Source: Histoplasma ohiense (taxonomy: Eukaryota; Ascomycota; Eurotiomycetes; Onygenales; Ajellomycetaceae). Taken from it: 64,000 nucleotides of DNA. Both the position numbers and the translations under genes were made by a program. The stretch is from assembly GCA_017607445.1 (NCBI GenBank), contig JAEVHH010000002.1, positions 868,001 to 932,000 of the forward strand. Reading direction: 5' to 3'. Below are positions 38,301-48,144 of the stretch, piece by piece (within the stretch, counting starts at the first letter, position 1; each line of letters opens with the position of its first letter). The notes below the pieces were generated by a model. That model ran no database searches. It had not been told where the DNA came from and saw only the letters and a program-made list of their open reading frames with translations.

Positions 38301-38597
38301 CACCCAGGCGCCCGGGCTGCTGAGGTGGAATTCCATGGCTATGGGTCCATCACGTCGCGGGCACTAGCGACCCTTGTGCGCCTTGCGCGGAAGTCGAGGA
38401 TGGCGGATTCTACTAGCGGTGGCGGTAATAATAATGCGGGAGGGAGTGGAAGTGGAAGTGGAAATGGGAGTAAAGAGGGTGAAGTTCCGTTGGGAGTGTT
38501 GCCGAAGAAGGAGAATTTGCTCGGCGCACTTTTGACGCCGAATATTGATCCAAATGTTGTGAGGCAGCTTTGTGAATATGCGGGGTTGGGAGGTTGA
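35400..38597 (+). CDS. SWI1: SWI/SNF chromatin-remodelling subunit Swi1 (ARID protein)
   Basis: Swi1 is a DNA-binding subunit of the SWI/SNF nucleosome remodeller in the nucleus. The gene is one uninterrupted exon of 1065 aa. The first 310 residues are a Pro/Gln/Ser-rich tail with a Gln/Pro run near 36125-36180. The ARID domain covers about residues 322-420: SQEGFLQVLQRFWMSRGHP, then NLMQLYATVMKMGGSKKI and the closing IREHYMNSLAQYEQ. The second half (about residues 570-1060) is helical and armadillo-like, corresponding to the Swi1 C-terminal domain, with a Gly/Ser/Asn insertion near the end. The ATG at 35400 is the first in frame; the frame upstream is closed by TAG at about 35380. Its convergent neighbour is mL49. 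Confidence 0.93.
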   Translation: MNAWLSDAATANITNHDNGAFTNNPTIDPSMAFLHQSPTSADPAQFQRMFNNGAPQTMSPGFHNPNSVIPSKRPRPDDGMSMSPRLAPGGLPNSRSHTPQVPYPGYQAQQINGASQFPQPQHAPTPYQHLQPGGSANASPSPILPEFDQQSVQRVQTASPSPFSPAGIHVGPQISPSHSDHGSRVNTPQNSPFPPGQPYGQVVGSHFSPSPAMTSAGIHPAMQAQFNQSSASHLPQGFPHQPQQQQQQPPPQPPPPQQQQQMSSKQRPYQIRLQNQARQMQAVASPVSVGRPIGPGGTGQTPMQHPHMATMRQIQQNMAKPTSQEGFLQVLQRFWMSRGHPQVNLTPVVSGRPLNLMQLYATVMKMGGSKKIIATNLWPVVAQQLQFPAMQYPTAAQEIREHYMNSLAQYEQAWLSSQQKQFTDQMHGSSQRDPLEGPLGINPQMSPAKPMGNHSFDMPMPQQFSPVSTQNQQVQSHNHAPPIPVNGFATPSQSKSQQQKHTSHQQRSSLSRPPESMSPNGRVAQFSASPIQAEKKPSPVVTKSQPGSGGMVGEELTSTSWRRPIEDTFKPAVFPESQYHGPIIVDEMFQLGEEIIRLKPNVPSFLELGVIDIHALTMSIKSGIHAEMRMALDTLTEMSNERSIQVSLDNCEDLVEALVECAEEQAELLAENAAEVSDVMLFPSYEEVFRGCRQEMEALLDVPEFGSLDYELDRAVDRLICITTIIRNFSFAESNLASLGMPFVVRFISTIIRYLGTRNMLLRTHQNTLDFMKDAVIYLSNLSHSIQLPGKDEALCLLHFLLSFAPTPVPTSFGNNTIMFTPYNPSIHKYMPAAVDSLAKLLARDDPNRTYYKAIFAQDCASSPPYELLTRTLGLSIAAIPKHMRGNIVGLVDARKPLLMQGMLAAEILSGFADNTIARSWLESTDGFATSLLRLACLLSIDRTAGNASASSVTASSATAVSHRHGSHPGARAAEVEFHGYGSITSRALATLVRLARKSRMADSTSGGGNNNAGGSGSGSGNGSKEGEVPLGVLPKKENLLGALLTPNIDPNVVRQLCEYAGLGG

Positions 38598-39885
38598 GAT
38601 TTACCTTGGTCTGTTCTTCCTTTTTGCATTATGCCTTTGCTATTCATTTTTATTCACTTTTGTATTTTTTTTGTTCAGCCGGGCTTGGCTGGGTTGGAAT
38701 GGGGCGTCAATATATATATATATATACTTTTATCCTTATCTTTATCCTTGTCTGTATTTTGTGTGAAGGAGGAGGTATTCTCAACAGGACGGAATGGGTG
38801 GATGTGCAACGCAATTCAATGCGAATGCAGAGTACAGTAGGCAAATTGGGGTTGTCGACGAATCCTTCCTCCGTTTGTTTCCCTCTTTCCATCTTTTTTC
38901 GCCTTTTTTTTTTTTTTTTCCCCGTCCTTCCTCGTCTGTCTCTGTCTCTGTCTCACCCTCTCAATCTTGAGTGTTTTTATATTTTCCACTGTATTTTTCA
39001 TTTTCGTTTTTGTCGTGAGTGAGTGAGTGAGGGAGGGATTGATTGATTGGTTTGGTTTTTTATTGTGTATCTAGCTAGCTACCCTACATATATCATCTTC
39101 GTCTTCATTTTTTTGTCTTGTATGTATCCTTCTCATGTTCGTTTTTGGCCTTGTCTATCTACGCACGCGTGTGTATACGGTTGGTGGTATATGTTTCTTA
39201 CTGTGCCGGGGATTTTATCTATCTTTTCTTCTCGTTGCATTTACTTTTACTTTTAATTTTCAATTTACTTTAAATTCATTTCGAAAAAGAAAATGGGCTG
39301 CTCTATTCTCGTTCACTGGTAGCCTGCTAGCTAGCTTGGCTAGGTGCTGGATGGATCCTTTGAATATTAAAGCACTTGATTGATAACTCACTATTATATC
39401 ATCATTGTCAAAAGAATGATGTTTATCATGAAAGAATCAACATTCATTTCCTTTTCCTTTTTCTTTTTTCTTATTGTGTCGTGCTGGTTTTGTGCAATGC
39501 CGAATTGATACAACACCTACCTATCTACCCATCTACATCGCCGTCGTCCGCTGCTTGGAACAACTTCGTAAAAATGACACTGTACGTGACAACATAGCGA
39601 GAAGGAGGGGGTGAATACATGACGAGAGAAAATATACAAAAAAATATGTTATGTACAGGACATGTGCAATGTTACGAACGAGACGCGCGTAAGCAAATAA
39701 GCTGAAATGAAATGGAAATGGAAATGGGAACTCTTCTGGAGAAACAACAAAACTTGGGAGGCATCTCTTGGGGGGGGGAAGAGATAATAAGAAATGGAAT
39801 GGAATTGTTTTGATATGATGATGGTGATGAAGGTGACGGTAATTTTGAGATAAATAAGCTCCGCAGGGAACTTAGTCTGAGGGAA

Positions 39886-39922
39886 CAAGAACGAGAACGA
39901 GAAAGAGAACGAGAACGAGAAC
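39886..39922. repeat. (GAGAAC)n hexamer repeat
   Basis: About six imperfect GAACGA/GAGAAC units in the SWI1/mL49 intergenic region. Confidence 0.85.
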
Positions 39923-40003
39923 CAAGAGTGTAAAGAAGAGCGGTGTCAATTGATACGTTCCAACCCCTCCTGAATAATTCTGACTGAATAACTCTGACTG
40001 AGC

Positions 40004-40004
<1 letters not shown>

Positions 40005-40037
<33 letters not shown>
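40005..40037. repeat. Poly-A tract (33 nt)
   Basis: Uninterrupted A homopolymer. No adjacent target-site duplication or retroposon body is visible. Confidence 0.95.
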
Positions 40038-40038
<1 letters not shown>

Positions 40039-40356
40039 AAGAAGAAAAGAAAAAAGAAAATGGTATCGCAAAATTTTTTACGTCCCTGCGCAAGCAAACA
40101 CATACATTCCACCTCTCTTCGTCGTTTATCAATGATTGGTAGGGACGTGTCCTTTCCACCCTCCTTTTCTTTTTTTAAAGGTGAGTTGTATTGTGCTTAA
40201 CCTCGTGCGTTACGGATGGGATGGACGAAATATATACAAATAGGGAAATAGGGAGCTGTGTCGTCGGAATATAGAAATCCTTGTTCGGTCTTTCGATATC
40301 TCCCGCCCCCCCCTGGCCCCCGGGCTAACTCCTCCCGTTGTTCTTCTTTCCTCCTA

Positions 40357-41218
40357 TTAGAATTTTCGATCTAATAAGAATTGTTGGATTTCCGGTTTCC
40401 GCCAGCCCTAAATTGGTTTCCAGGTTTTTGTTAGTGTTTTACAGGTTGGATTTTGTGTTATTCCATAGACACCAGTTAAATTAATGTTCCCCCTTTGTAT
40501 AATCTTATAGTCTTGAGGGATTTGGGAGTTTATTTTTCTATTTTTCCTCCTCTTTTCCCTTTTTCTTTTTCTCGTTTTGGGCAAATGACGGGATAACTGA
40601 AGAAAGGGTGAGTGCACAAACACTTATACACACCTTAACAACTACATGTCCATTTAATCGATTGATATATATATCTTTGGAATTCGGATCTATCCCTAGT
40701 GTCTTCGCCAAATCCGAACATAGCGCATCAACATCTCCCTCGGTTTTCTGGATCTTCGTCTCCTGCTTCGTCCCACCAGCTTTGGTTACTAGGTAGACGG
40801 GCAATTGGTTTGAAGGAGTGCGACGGATGAAGTAGGGGAGGTTCGTGAGGGGAAGAGGAGGATGGACCGGAGCAGGCTGTGTGGTTGTGGGTGTCGATTT
40901 GTTTGCCTTTGTGGAGTTGGATTGTGTGAATGGCCGGGTGATTCGGGTAGTGATGTGACGGGTTTGTGTGGTGAGGGATATAAACGGGCGGTTTAGGGAT
41001 TCTAGGGAAGGTTAGATATTTTCTTTTGAAAAAATAGAATGTAATTGTCAACCAAGCGATCCGTCGATCCACTATGGGTGCGATGGATAGCGTTGCTAGA
41101 GTAGAAGGGAAAGGGTAAATTTACGCGATCTACATGTCCGAGTCCGTGGCAGAGGTTGTGATAGCGACGAAAATGACGGCTTGCTAGACGAATTTGATCT
41201 AAGGAATAAAGAGAGCAT
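40357..41218 (-). CDS. IMG2: Mitochondrial large ribosomal subunit protein mL49 (Img2)
   Basis: mL49 is a structural protein of the mitochondrial 54S ribosomal subunit. Three exons on the minus strand (41125..41218, 40634..41001, 40357..40407) give 170 aa. Exon 1 encodes a classical presequence (MLSLFLRSNSSSKPSFSSL, no acidic residues). The conserved core starts at PLTNLPYFIRRTPSNQLPVY and continues through TKIQKTEGDVDAL to GHVVVK. The 51-nt last exon supplies GWRKPEIQQFLLDRKF, the usual family ending. Introns are GTAAAT with a TATCTAAC branch and TAG, and a 226-nt GTGTGT...TAG intron with CACTAAC, long for this locus. The starts of mL49 and eIF3e are 424 nt apart and divergent. Confidence 0.9.
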
Positions 41219-41642
41219 TGAGTATTGTCGGCGAAGCACCGACGAGACGGGTGATGAAGGGAGGAGAGCGGCCATGTTAAAAAGCTTAGAACCAACGGAC
41301 AGAAGTTATTGAGGTTAAGGGCTGGGGTTAACAAATTAGACACTAAGTAGAGGGGTATAGAACTGAGGAACGAGGGTGTCGTTACAGTTTGATAGCCTTC
41401 AGCTGTTGGCAGGAGTCGTCTTCCGATTGTTCCCCGCGTGTTGTGGTCGTGATATTAATTTGACGTCGGTTTTTTTTATCCAAGCTTGGAGCAGACACTG
41501 CACTATCTTTATTCGGCCTAGTGCGAACTTTTTGCGGCTCCCACTACATTTTGAACTTCCATTTTGAACAGTTTCGCAAAGCTCCCGAACGCATCAGCCA
41601 GACACCGATATCCCATTCCACCGCTGCAGCCGCTATTTCACC
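41219..41642. promoter_or_regulatory. Compact bidirectional promoter mL49 / eIF3e
   Basis: Only 424 nt separate the divergent start codons of a mitochondrial ribosomal protein and a translation initiation factor, so the two probably share control elements. A CTGCAGCCGCTATTTCACC leader precedes the eIF3e ATG. I recognise no specific factor site. Confidence 0.5.
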
Positions 41643-43145
41643 ATGACAGACAATATACCCCCGTCTGCTGACACCCTGCTGAAGGGTGCCGCATCGCGTT
41701 CCGCAAAGACCCCCGAGGAGATCGCCAAAGAATATGATCTTCTCCCAAAACTCATGCCCTACCTCGATCGTCACCTCGTTTTCCCCTTGCTCGAGTTTGC
41801 ATCCGGCCAGGAGGAAGGAGATGAACAGGTCGACGAGTTAACCAAGGCAAAATATGAGCTTCTGAAGCAGACAAACATGACAGACTACGTCGCAAACCTG
41901 TGGCAGGAAATCAACAACTCCGAGACAATGCCTGAGGAATTCGTCAAGAAGCGGGAAGAAGTTGTAAAGAAATTGCAGCAATACGTTGAGGACAGCAGCA
42001 AAATCACAGAGCTTTTGCAGGACGATAATGTGGTCAGCAATCTACGAAACGACAAGGCCGCGAACTTGAAATTTCTTGAGGAACAACATGGTGTGACGAT
42101 GGATATGGTTAATATTCTTTACGACTATGGCCGGTTTCAATATAGCTGTGGTAGCTATGCAAACGCTGCTGAGCTGCTTTACCAGTTCCGTGTCCTGTCT
42201 ACTGATAACGACAAGGTTGCGTCTGCTACGTGGGGCAAGCTTGCCTCGGAAATCCTGACCACCAACTGGGAGGCTGCGATGGAGGAAGTCCAAAAAGTAA
42301 AGGAATCAATCGATACCCGCCTGTTTAACAACCCGCTCGCCCAGCTCCAGCACCGCACCTGGCTGATCCACTGGTCCCTCTTCCCCTTCTTTAACCACGA
42401 CCCTGCCCGTGACACTCTGACCGATCTTTTCTTCTCCCCTGCCTACATCAACACGATCCAAACCGCTTGCCCATGGATTCTTCGATATCTTGCTGCTGCA
42501 GTTATTACCAGCCGCAGCCGTGCCCATAAGAATACATCACTGTATCAAAAGCAATTGAAAGACCTTATTCGCGTGGTACGACAAGAGCAATATGAATATC
42601 AAGATCCCATCGTAGACTTCATTAAGGCGTTGTACATCGACTTCGATTTCGAAGGGGCTCAGCAGAAGCTGGGGGAGGCGGAGGAGATTCTGAGGAATGA
42701 TTTCTTCCTCGTTGCCGCGGCAGATGCATTTGTCGATGCGGCAAGACATTTGATCTCGGAGAGCTACTGCAAGATTCACCAGCGTATCGATATCAAGTAT
42801 GTCGTTTTTTTTTTCCCCTCCAAGAAATATGTACACCAAACTAATAGCGAGCTTGTAGGGATCTATCTACCCGACTTGGTCTGAACCAAGACGAAGGCGA
42901 GAAGTGGATTGTCAACCTTATCCGTGACACTCGTGTCGATGCGAAAATCGACTACAAAGAAGGGACTGTTCTTATGAACCATCCACCCCAGTCAGTATAT
43001 CAGCAAGTCATCGAGAGAACCAAGGGTGCATTTTTCAGAACGCAAGTGTTGAGGTAAGCAGTTTTGTCTCTTTCTCTGTATTTCGTATAATATATATAAA
43101 TTTTCTAATTCCAATTCTCGTAATAGTGCGGCTGTCGCCAAATAA
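41643..43145 (+). CDS. INT6: Translation initiation factor eIF3 subunit e (Int6)
   Basis: eIF3e is a PCI-domain scaffold subunit of eIF3, which recruits the 40S ribosome to mRNA in the cytoplasm. Three exons (41643..42796, 42859..43053, 43127..43145) give 455 aa, the usual fungal length. Conserved landmarks are [20 protein letters not shown], the helical repeat [20 protein letters not shown] and [19 protein letters not shown]. The PCI region ends with [32 protein letters not shown] and a helix containing [14 protein letters not shown]. The final 19-nt exon encodes AAVAK and the stop. Introns are 62 and 73 nt with GT-AG borders, and phases agree. Confidence 0.96.
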
Positions 43146-45622
43146 GTATAATCGAGAAAGAGATGATAACGGATAGAAGTTAGTAGTTCGATTGAAATAA
43201 CGAGAGAAGGACTGGAAATCGGATTTAATGATACAACATGCGGCCTACTCTTTCTTTTTTTCTTTTTTTTTTTTTTTTTAATCCCTCGATCTCTATTCTT
43301 CTTTTTGTCCTAGAAAAAAGAAAAATATCTTGTTGCACGTAAAGTTCCGCTTTTTCCTTTTCGCGACCTTATGTCGATCTACCCCTATGATGAATGGCCG
43401 TTGGGCATCTGGCTGGCGTTTAACATTTTTGTTTTTTTAAAAAATATTTTTTGTTATTTGATTCGGAATTTTTGTCGACTATTCGTGCTTCTTCTCAAGG
43501 TTTTCTTTCTCCTTGGCCCATGTGATAGAAGATTTTCACAGCAGTCGTAGATCTCAGTGGGGTTGCGGGAAAGGACTGGTTATTGTTAAACTTACTGAGT
43601 CTCCTTTTGTCATCCTTAGAAAGACGTGGCATTGTTGTGATTGACCGTATGTAGGATTGATACTACCTACCTACCTACCTATCTATTTCACCCAAGAAAC
43701 CAAACCTAACTAAGATTTGCTTTATAAAAGCGATATTACAAGCGATTACCGTCGGTGAATATGGACATTATAGCAGCAGCAGCAGTAGTAGTAGCCATTG
43801 TCCGCTGGTTTCCCAAAAGTGCACACAAAGCTCGTCCGAATACAACCGACTCATGGCAGGGTGGGTGGAGCGGGGGAAGGAGAAATGGCTCAGCAGTAGT
43901 CGTCTTCCTGTTGCTTCAGCCATCGAGAAATATAATGGCGAAACTACCAGTCCGCACCCATATAGGCAGGGGACGACGTGGGTCACGGGTTTATCCTCAT
44001 AATAGCCGGAGTGATGTTCCGTGGTCGGTCAGATAACGATGGTGTGTTAGTTGTTCAAGCCCTGGTTCTTGTTTTCTGCTGGAGGTCGGATGCTTGTTTC
44101 CGTCTGAAGATACATTGACACAGAAATTTTTGCTGCCTGCACCAAAATATCCATTGAAAGAAATCACAATATCAGATGACCACCGACATCCTCTTCCGCA
44201 TCATTGGCCCAATGTCCAAGGGCATGTAGCAACACCTCAATGTAGGGTATTGTGATAGAGTGATGGAGCTTCACAGCATGTAGTGGACGAAACGTAGTAG
44301 GACGATGCAGGTTCCCTGAAATGGAGGTTGCGAGGGGTAAAGCTGAGCTATAGCACTGCAAGCATTCGTCTCTTTGCTAGGGTGGACGGAAGTAGTCTAA
44401 CGAAATGTGATTTGTGATTTGACGTTAGACTTGAAATCGATTGCCTGGTGAAGGATAATGCAAGGTTGCAGTCCGGGTTGAGAAGTTGTGGGAGCAGTCT
44501 CATTGGCACAGAAATTAGATGGGTACACAGTTTGGTGGGTGGCATTTGGTTCAGCCGAAGTCTTCCAGGGAGGCAATGGGGAGATATTGTTGGGAGTAGC
44601 GCTGATGCCAGGCAAGAAATTAATGTTTGGCATTCGTCGACGGGCAAGAGACTTAACGGGGCAGATATAGAGACCTTCAAGATGGCTATTTTAAGGCCAA
44701 AAAACTTATTTTGCTTTTCTATCCTTTCTATCCTTTTTAAATATACCTATGATATTGCCAAAGAAAAATAGGTAAGTTGGAATGAAACGTGGCCCAGTCC
44801 AGGGAATACAGGCTGCGATGGAGATCAGCATCTCGTCTCGTAACGGGAACATCCTGAGGAATTGGTGGACTGGATCCTTTTTCCAGACCGGCCTTTCAGA
44901 TGATATATGATTTTCACACGGGTTTAGCTTTTGTTCACTGGGACAAGATGAGGGAACAACTAATCAGAAGCTCTATACCATCATCCAATTTAGAAATCCC
45001 AAAAATAGGAAACCCACGGCTTGAAGTGGTTGGTTGTCCGGAGGAATGTGAAGTCCATGGAATTTCCAAGGCCTTAGGGGATGATCCGAGGTCTGTAAAA
45101 GTGTTCTGTTGCCCACTGTATCCCCGTTTCTGCTTCAGCCCCGCGATGTATCCCGGGTCCTGTACTGGTGTTTTCGGAGGTAGGATTTCTATGTGCGTAT
45201 TAGGTTACCACTTGCGGAAGTAAGCCTGAAATCGATATTAGGGTGGAGGAAGGAAGGCGATTCGAAAACACTCATGCACAGAATTGTTCAGCACGAAAAA
45301 GTCGATTTGGATAGAAAATAGTGAAACAAGTCGATTACAGATTTTTTTCGCTATCCAATAACTCCTTCGAAACTCCGTAACGCTTCCATTCCGAAAAAAC
45401 CAACGATATCCGTCCTATTCCCATCGCTTGAAAGTAACCGTGACGTTGCCGACTCCAAATCCCAGGCCCGCTTCCACCCCAACCCCCGAGCGAGTTATTT
45501 TGGGAGACGGATCAACTTGTCGCAGGTGAGAAAATTGCTAAGAACTTTCGACCTAATGTCCAAACACCTGCAGAGGTTTTTGAACGTAAATGATCGGATG
45601 ATACGATTGGCAAATATTATTT
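43146..45622. other. Gene-poor region downstream of eIF3e
   Basis: 2.5 kb without a gene I can support. It includes a T-tract near 43263-43279, a CTAC run near 43669-43681 and an AGC/AGT run near 43773-43792. Minus-strand ORFs at 44397..44633 and 44164..44361 have natural-looking composition but could not be joined into a gene (see findings). Confidence 0.4.
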
Positions 45623-46166
45623 TCACCACGATTGTTTCTGCCGGGTACGACGGTCCGATGGAACGTATCTATCTCCATTTCTCTCGGTTTCTCTTTCGCG
45701 GTCGTTTTTTCGATTGGTGGGAAGTTCTGGTTCCTGATCGCGTGGTCCAAAGCTTACCAATTCATTGATATACTGTGCCGATTTGCCGTTGGTATTAAAA
45801 TTGAGGTTGCTGTGAGCCATCCTCATAGCAGCACCTTTCTCGTATTCCAAAGACATGGTCGTTAGATCCTCGATTTGTTGCTATGCAAAATGTTAGATCA
45901 TAACCTTGAGAACGGAAGGGAGCTCCCCCTTTTAACTTGAGGTCAGAACATACCCGAGTCAGACGCGTCCCAGTTATAAGGTAGCCTTCACGTCCCTGCA
46001 ATCTAGGTTAGATCTGATAGCACTTAATTCACGCAATGGGTGCCCATACCTGAAAACTAAACGGCCTGGCCGAAGAAGCAAGCCCCAGGAAAAATTGTAT
46101 TTGGGTAACGACGACATGACGTGATAGCCCATATCCGGGGAGCCAATATTGCTGAGATTGAGGCAT
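45623..46166 (-). CDS. Small fungal-specific protein of unknown function
   Basis: Three exons on the minus strand (46050..46166, 45954..45995, 45623..45880) give about 138 aa. All junctions are phase 0, with CAG/GTATGG...GCAG and CGG/GTATGT...ATAG borders and CTAAC branch sites. Exon 1 encodes MPQSQQYWLPGYGLSRHVVV then TQIQFFLGLASS and ARPFSFQ. Exon 2 encodes GREGYLITGTRLTR, exon 3 QQIEDLTTMSLEYEKGAAMRM. I recognise the pattern YQGREGYLxTGxxLTRxQIEDL from a family of short uncharacterised Eurotiomycete and Sordariomycete proteins. No biochemical role is known to me, and I see no signal peptide or membrane span. A GTAAGC inside exon 3 (after NEL) could start a further intron, so the C-terminus is less certain. 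Confidence 0.72.
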
Positions 46167-47227
46167 TCTGCAAAAGGTCAAGATTGGAGGTATCAATGAG
46201 CCTTTGAGTCGGTTTGATCAACGTGGTTTAAGCAAGAATGAGTAGATAGATAGATGTTGAAAGACGAAGAGACTGATATACAAGGAATACACGGAGAGTG
46301 ATATAAGTAAGGCAAACTAAATCCATTTCACAGAGGGAATGAGTGGCCGTATTTATATGAAGCTTGCGGATACAACCTGAAGTCCCATTTCGGATGTTGA
46401 ATGACCTCATCCAAGCTTTCGGCAGGGCTGACGGCGCTAGACCTGAAATTGCATGGCGGCATATTTCCTGTTTTGGATGTCTGGGCCCTTCCAAGTCGAA
46501 CATGCAAACCAAACAAGGGTCGCCCCGTTTACGCCGCCTCACTTTGAATCAGTTTGGCGGTGTCCATCCAGATCGTTCCTACTTGGCCCATACGAAACAT
46601 TGTGAGAGCTTTGTATGCACTTCGCTTCTCCCGGTGCAGAAGTGAAAGTATCGTGTTCTTCCGCGATTTGGCCATTATTCCTTCCGCCGTTTCGAATTAC
46701 TATTTTGTTGCAGATATTCCTGTAAGACTACTGCGAACCTTTTGGCCTGCTGTTTCTTCGCCCGGGCGCCTCCGCTCCTCTGTGCATCCTGGGAAGGCTA
46801 CAAAGTTAAAGGATGTAAAGTCGAAGGATGTGAAATCTAGGGATGTAAAGTGGAAGGAAGGGGGTTTGAGGCAAGAGTGCAAGTGAGGTTAAATTGTAGA
46901 AGACCATGTCAACAAAGTTGATGTAGCTGGAAGATGGTCTACTCAGAAGAAAGAAAGAAAATAGCAATATCTTTATTGCACTCCAAATCCTAATACAAAT
47001 ACACAGTTATTAAGGTCATGAGCTTGCATCGGATGGCGAACCCCATCAAGCAAAGTGGTAGAAATGCCCTGCAAGACTTGCAAAATTCATGCATGGTGCG
47101 CGTGAAAGAATGTCATACTAAGTTAACATACAATAATGGTGCAGGAATGGAATAGGTCAACATTGGTGGTCCCTCTCAAAAGTAGTTTTGGCATCGTTAT
47201 CGAGGAGCTATAGTCGCAGCAAGACTA
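46167..47227. other. Intergenic region with a short tandem repeat
   Basis: This lies between the small orphan gene and the SAP-domain gene. A 15-bp tandem repeat sits at 46796-46855. The plus ORF at 46364..46645 has no recognisable motif. I see no gene. Confidence 0.4.
46796..46855. repeat. 15-bp tandem repeat, about four copies
   Basis: Three near-identical copies of GGATGTAAAGTCGAA start at 46811, 46826 and 46841, preceded by a more diverged one. Confidence 0.8.
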
Positions 47228-48144
47228 CTAGGGGCAGGACTGAAGAAAGGCCCAATATGCAACTGTAACATCTGACATTGGGTTGACGAGATAGTCTTCT
47301 TCAAAATTTGAAGTTTCAAGGGCCTTTATGAAGTTGACAAACAGGTCGTTAAACTTCGTAGGAAGCTCGATATTCTTGTCAGCGACAGTAGTAGCGTGTC
47401 TATTGAGGAGGTCAATTGTCGGACGATATGCTTTAAATTTATTAGCACCAGTCAATCACTATCCCATCTGCAAAAATACTTACAGATTGAAGAGCGGACA
47501 ATTCCAGGATGAAGGCCGTAAAGCTTGATGTAGATATCGAAATCGCGACGAAGTGCTGGAGCTTCATATAATTCTGCATCTCTTTTACAGTCCCCTCCAT
47601 GTACAAAATGATTTCCAGTCTTGATGGTCACCTTATCTTTCTCGGTGTCGTCAGAAAGTATGTCCCGTTTGTAAGTGCTGATGAACCGGTTTCTGACAGC
47701 TTTATGATCGAAAACTGACTTCTCGAGGTCAGAGATACGGCATTCTGCTAACTCTAGTTTGTTCTCGATGTCGGACAAGCGGGATTCTGTCGCATTCAAG
47801 CGGTCCTCGAGGATCGGTCTGTTGAAATGCGACTCTGCGTATTTGAGCGCTCGTGTATTTGTGACTATGGGGTTTCCGTTGACCATGGTGAACTGTAGCT
47901 CCTCTTTGTTGACTGAGTCCAATAAGGCCTCTTCGGCACGCTCAATCATTGTGGATGGGTCCCCGACTTCGATTCTCACTGCCACGAGTGCATCGCAGTG
48001 GCCGTCGGGTGTTGACAGTTGCGAATCCGGCGTCGCTGACTTCTCCTTGGCTGTCTACAGTCGCTGCTCGAGGGCAGCTTTCCTGCCTGTCGAAGATAGG
48101 CCGAGAGCCCTAAGTTCACTTCTCAATTCTTTGACTGTTAGCAT
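47228..48144 (-). pseudogene. SAP-domain orphan-family gene with an in-frame TAG
   Basis: Two exons on the minus strand (47484..48144 and 47228..47430, 53-nt GTAAGT...AAAG intron with a GTGCTAAT branch) form a frame of 287 codons interrupted once, by TAG at codon 30 (48055..48057). Before the stop is a SAP DNA-binding motif, LTVKELRSELRALGLSSTG followed by RKAALEQRL. After it come a linker, a coiled coil (LNATESRLSDIENKLELAE) and a conserved-looking C-terminal part with RNRFISTYKRD, GNHFVHGGD and AYWAFLQSCP. I recognise this arrangement from uncharacterised, often multicopy proteins of Onygenales and Eurotiales. About 255 codons stay open after the stop, so the break is recent, conditional or a sequencing error. 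No intron with usable signals removes the TAG. Translation from a later ATG would lose the SAP domain. Confidence 0.65.

Larger units (their letters stand above)
38598..40356. other. Convergent intergenic region SWI1 / mL49
   Basis: This region should contain both 3' UTRs. It holds a TA run near 38709-38726, T-tracts near 38906-38921, a GAGAAC hexamer array (about 39886-39922) and a 33-nt A-tract. The short ORFs are low-complexity and unsupported. Confidence 0.5.

Noticed and set aside
40005..40037. Poly-A tract as a retroposon tail
   Set aside because: No element body, target-site duplication or reverse transcriptase fragment lies next to it; similar homopolymers occur throughout the window.
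43755..44036. 93-codon plus ORF downstream of eIF3e
   Set aside because: Apparent start is a GTG, the beginning is an AGC/AGT microsatellite read as Ala/Val, and nothing resembles a known protein.
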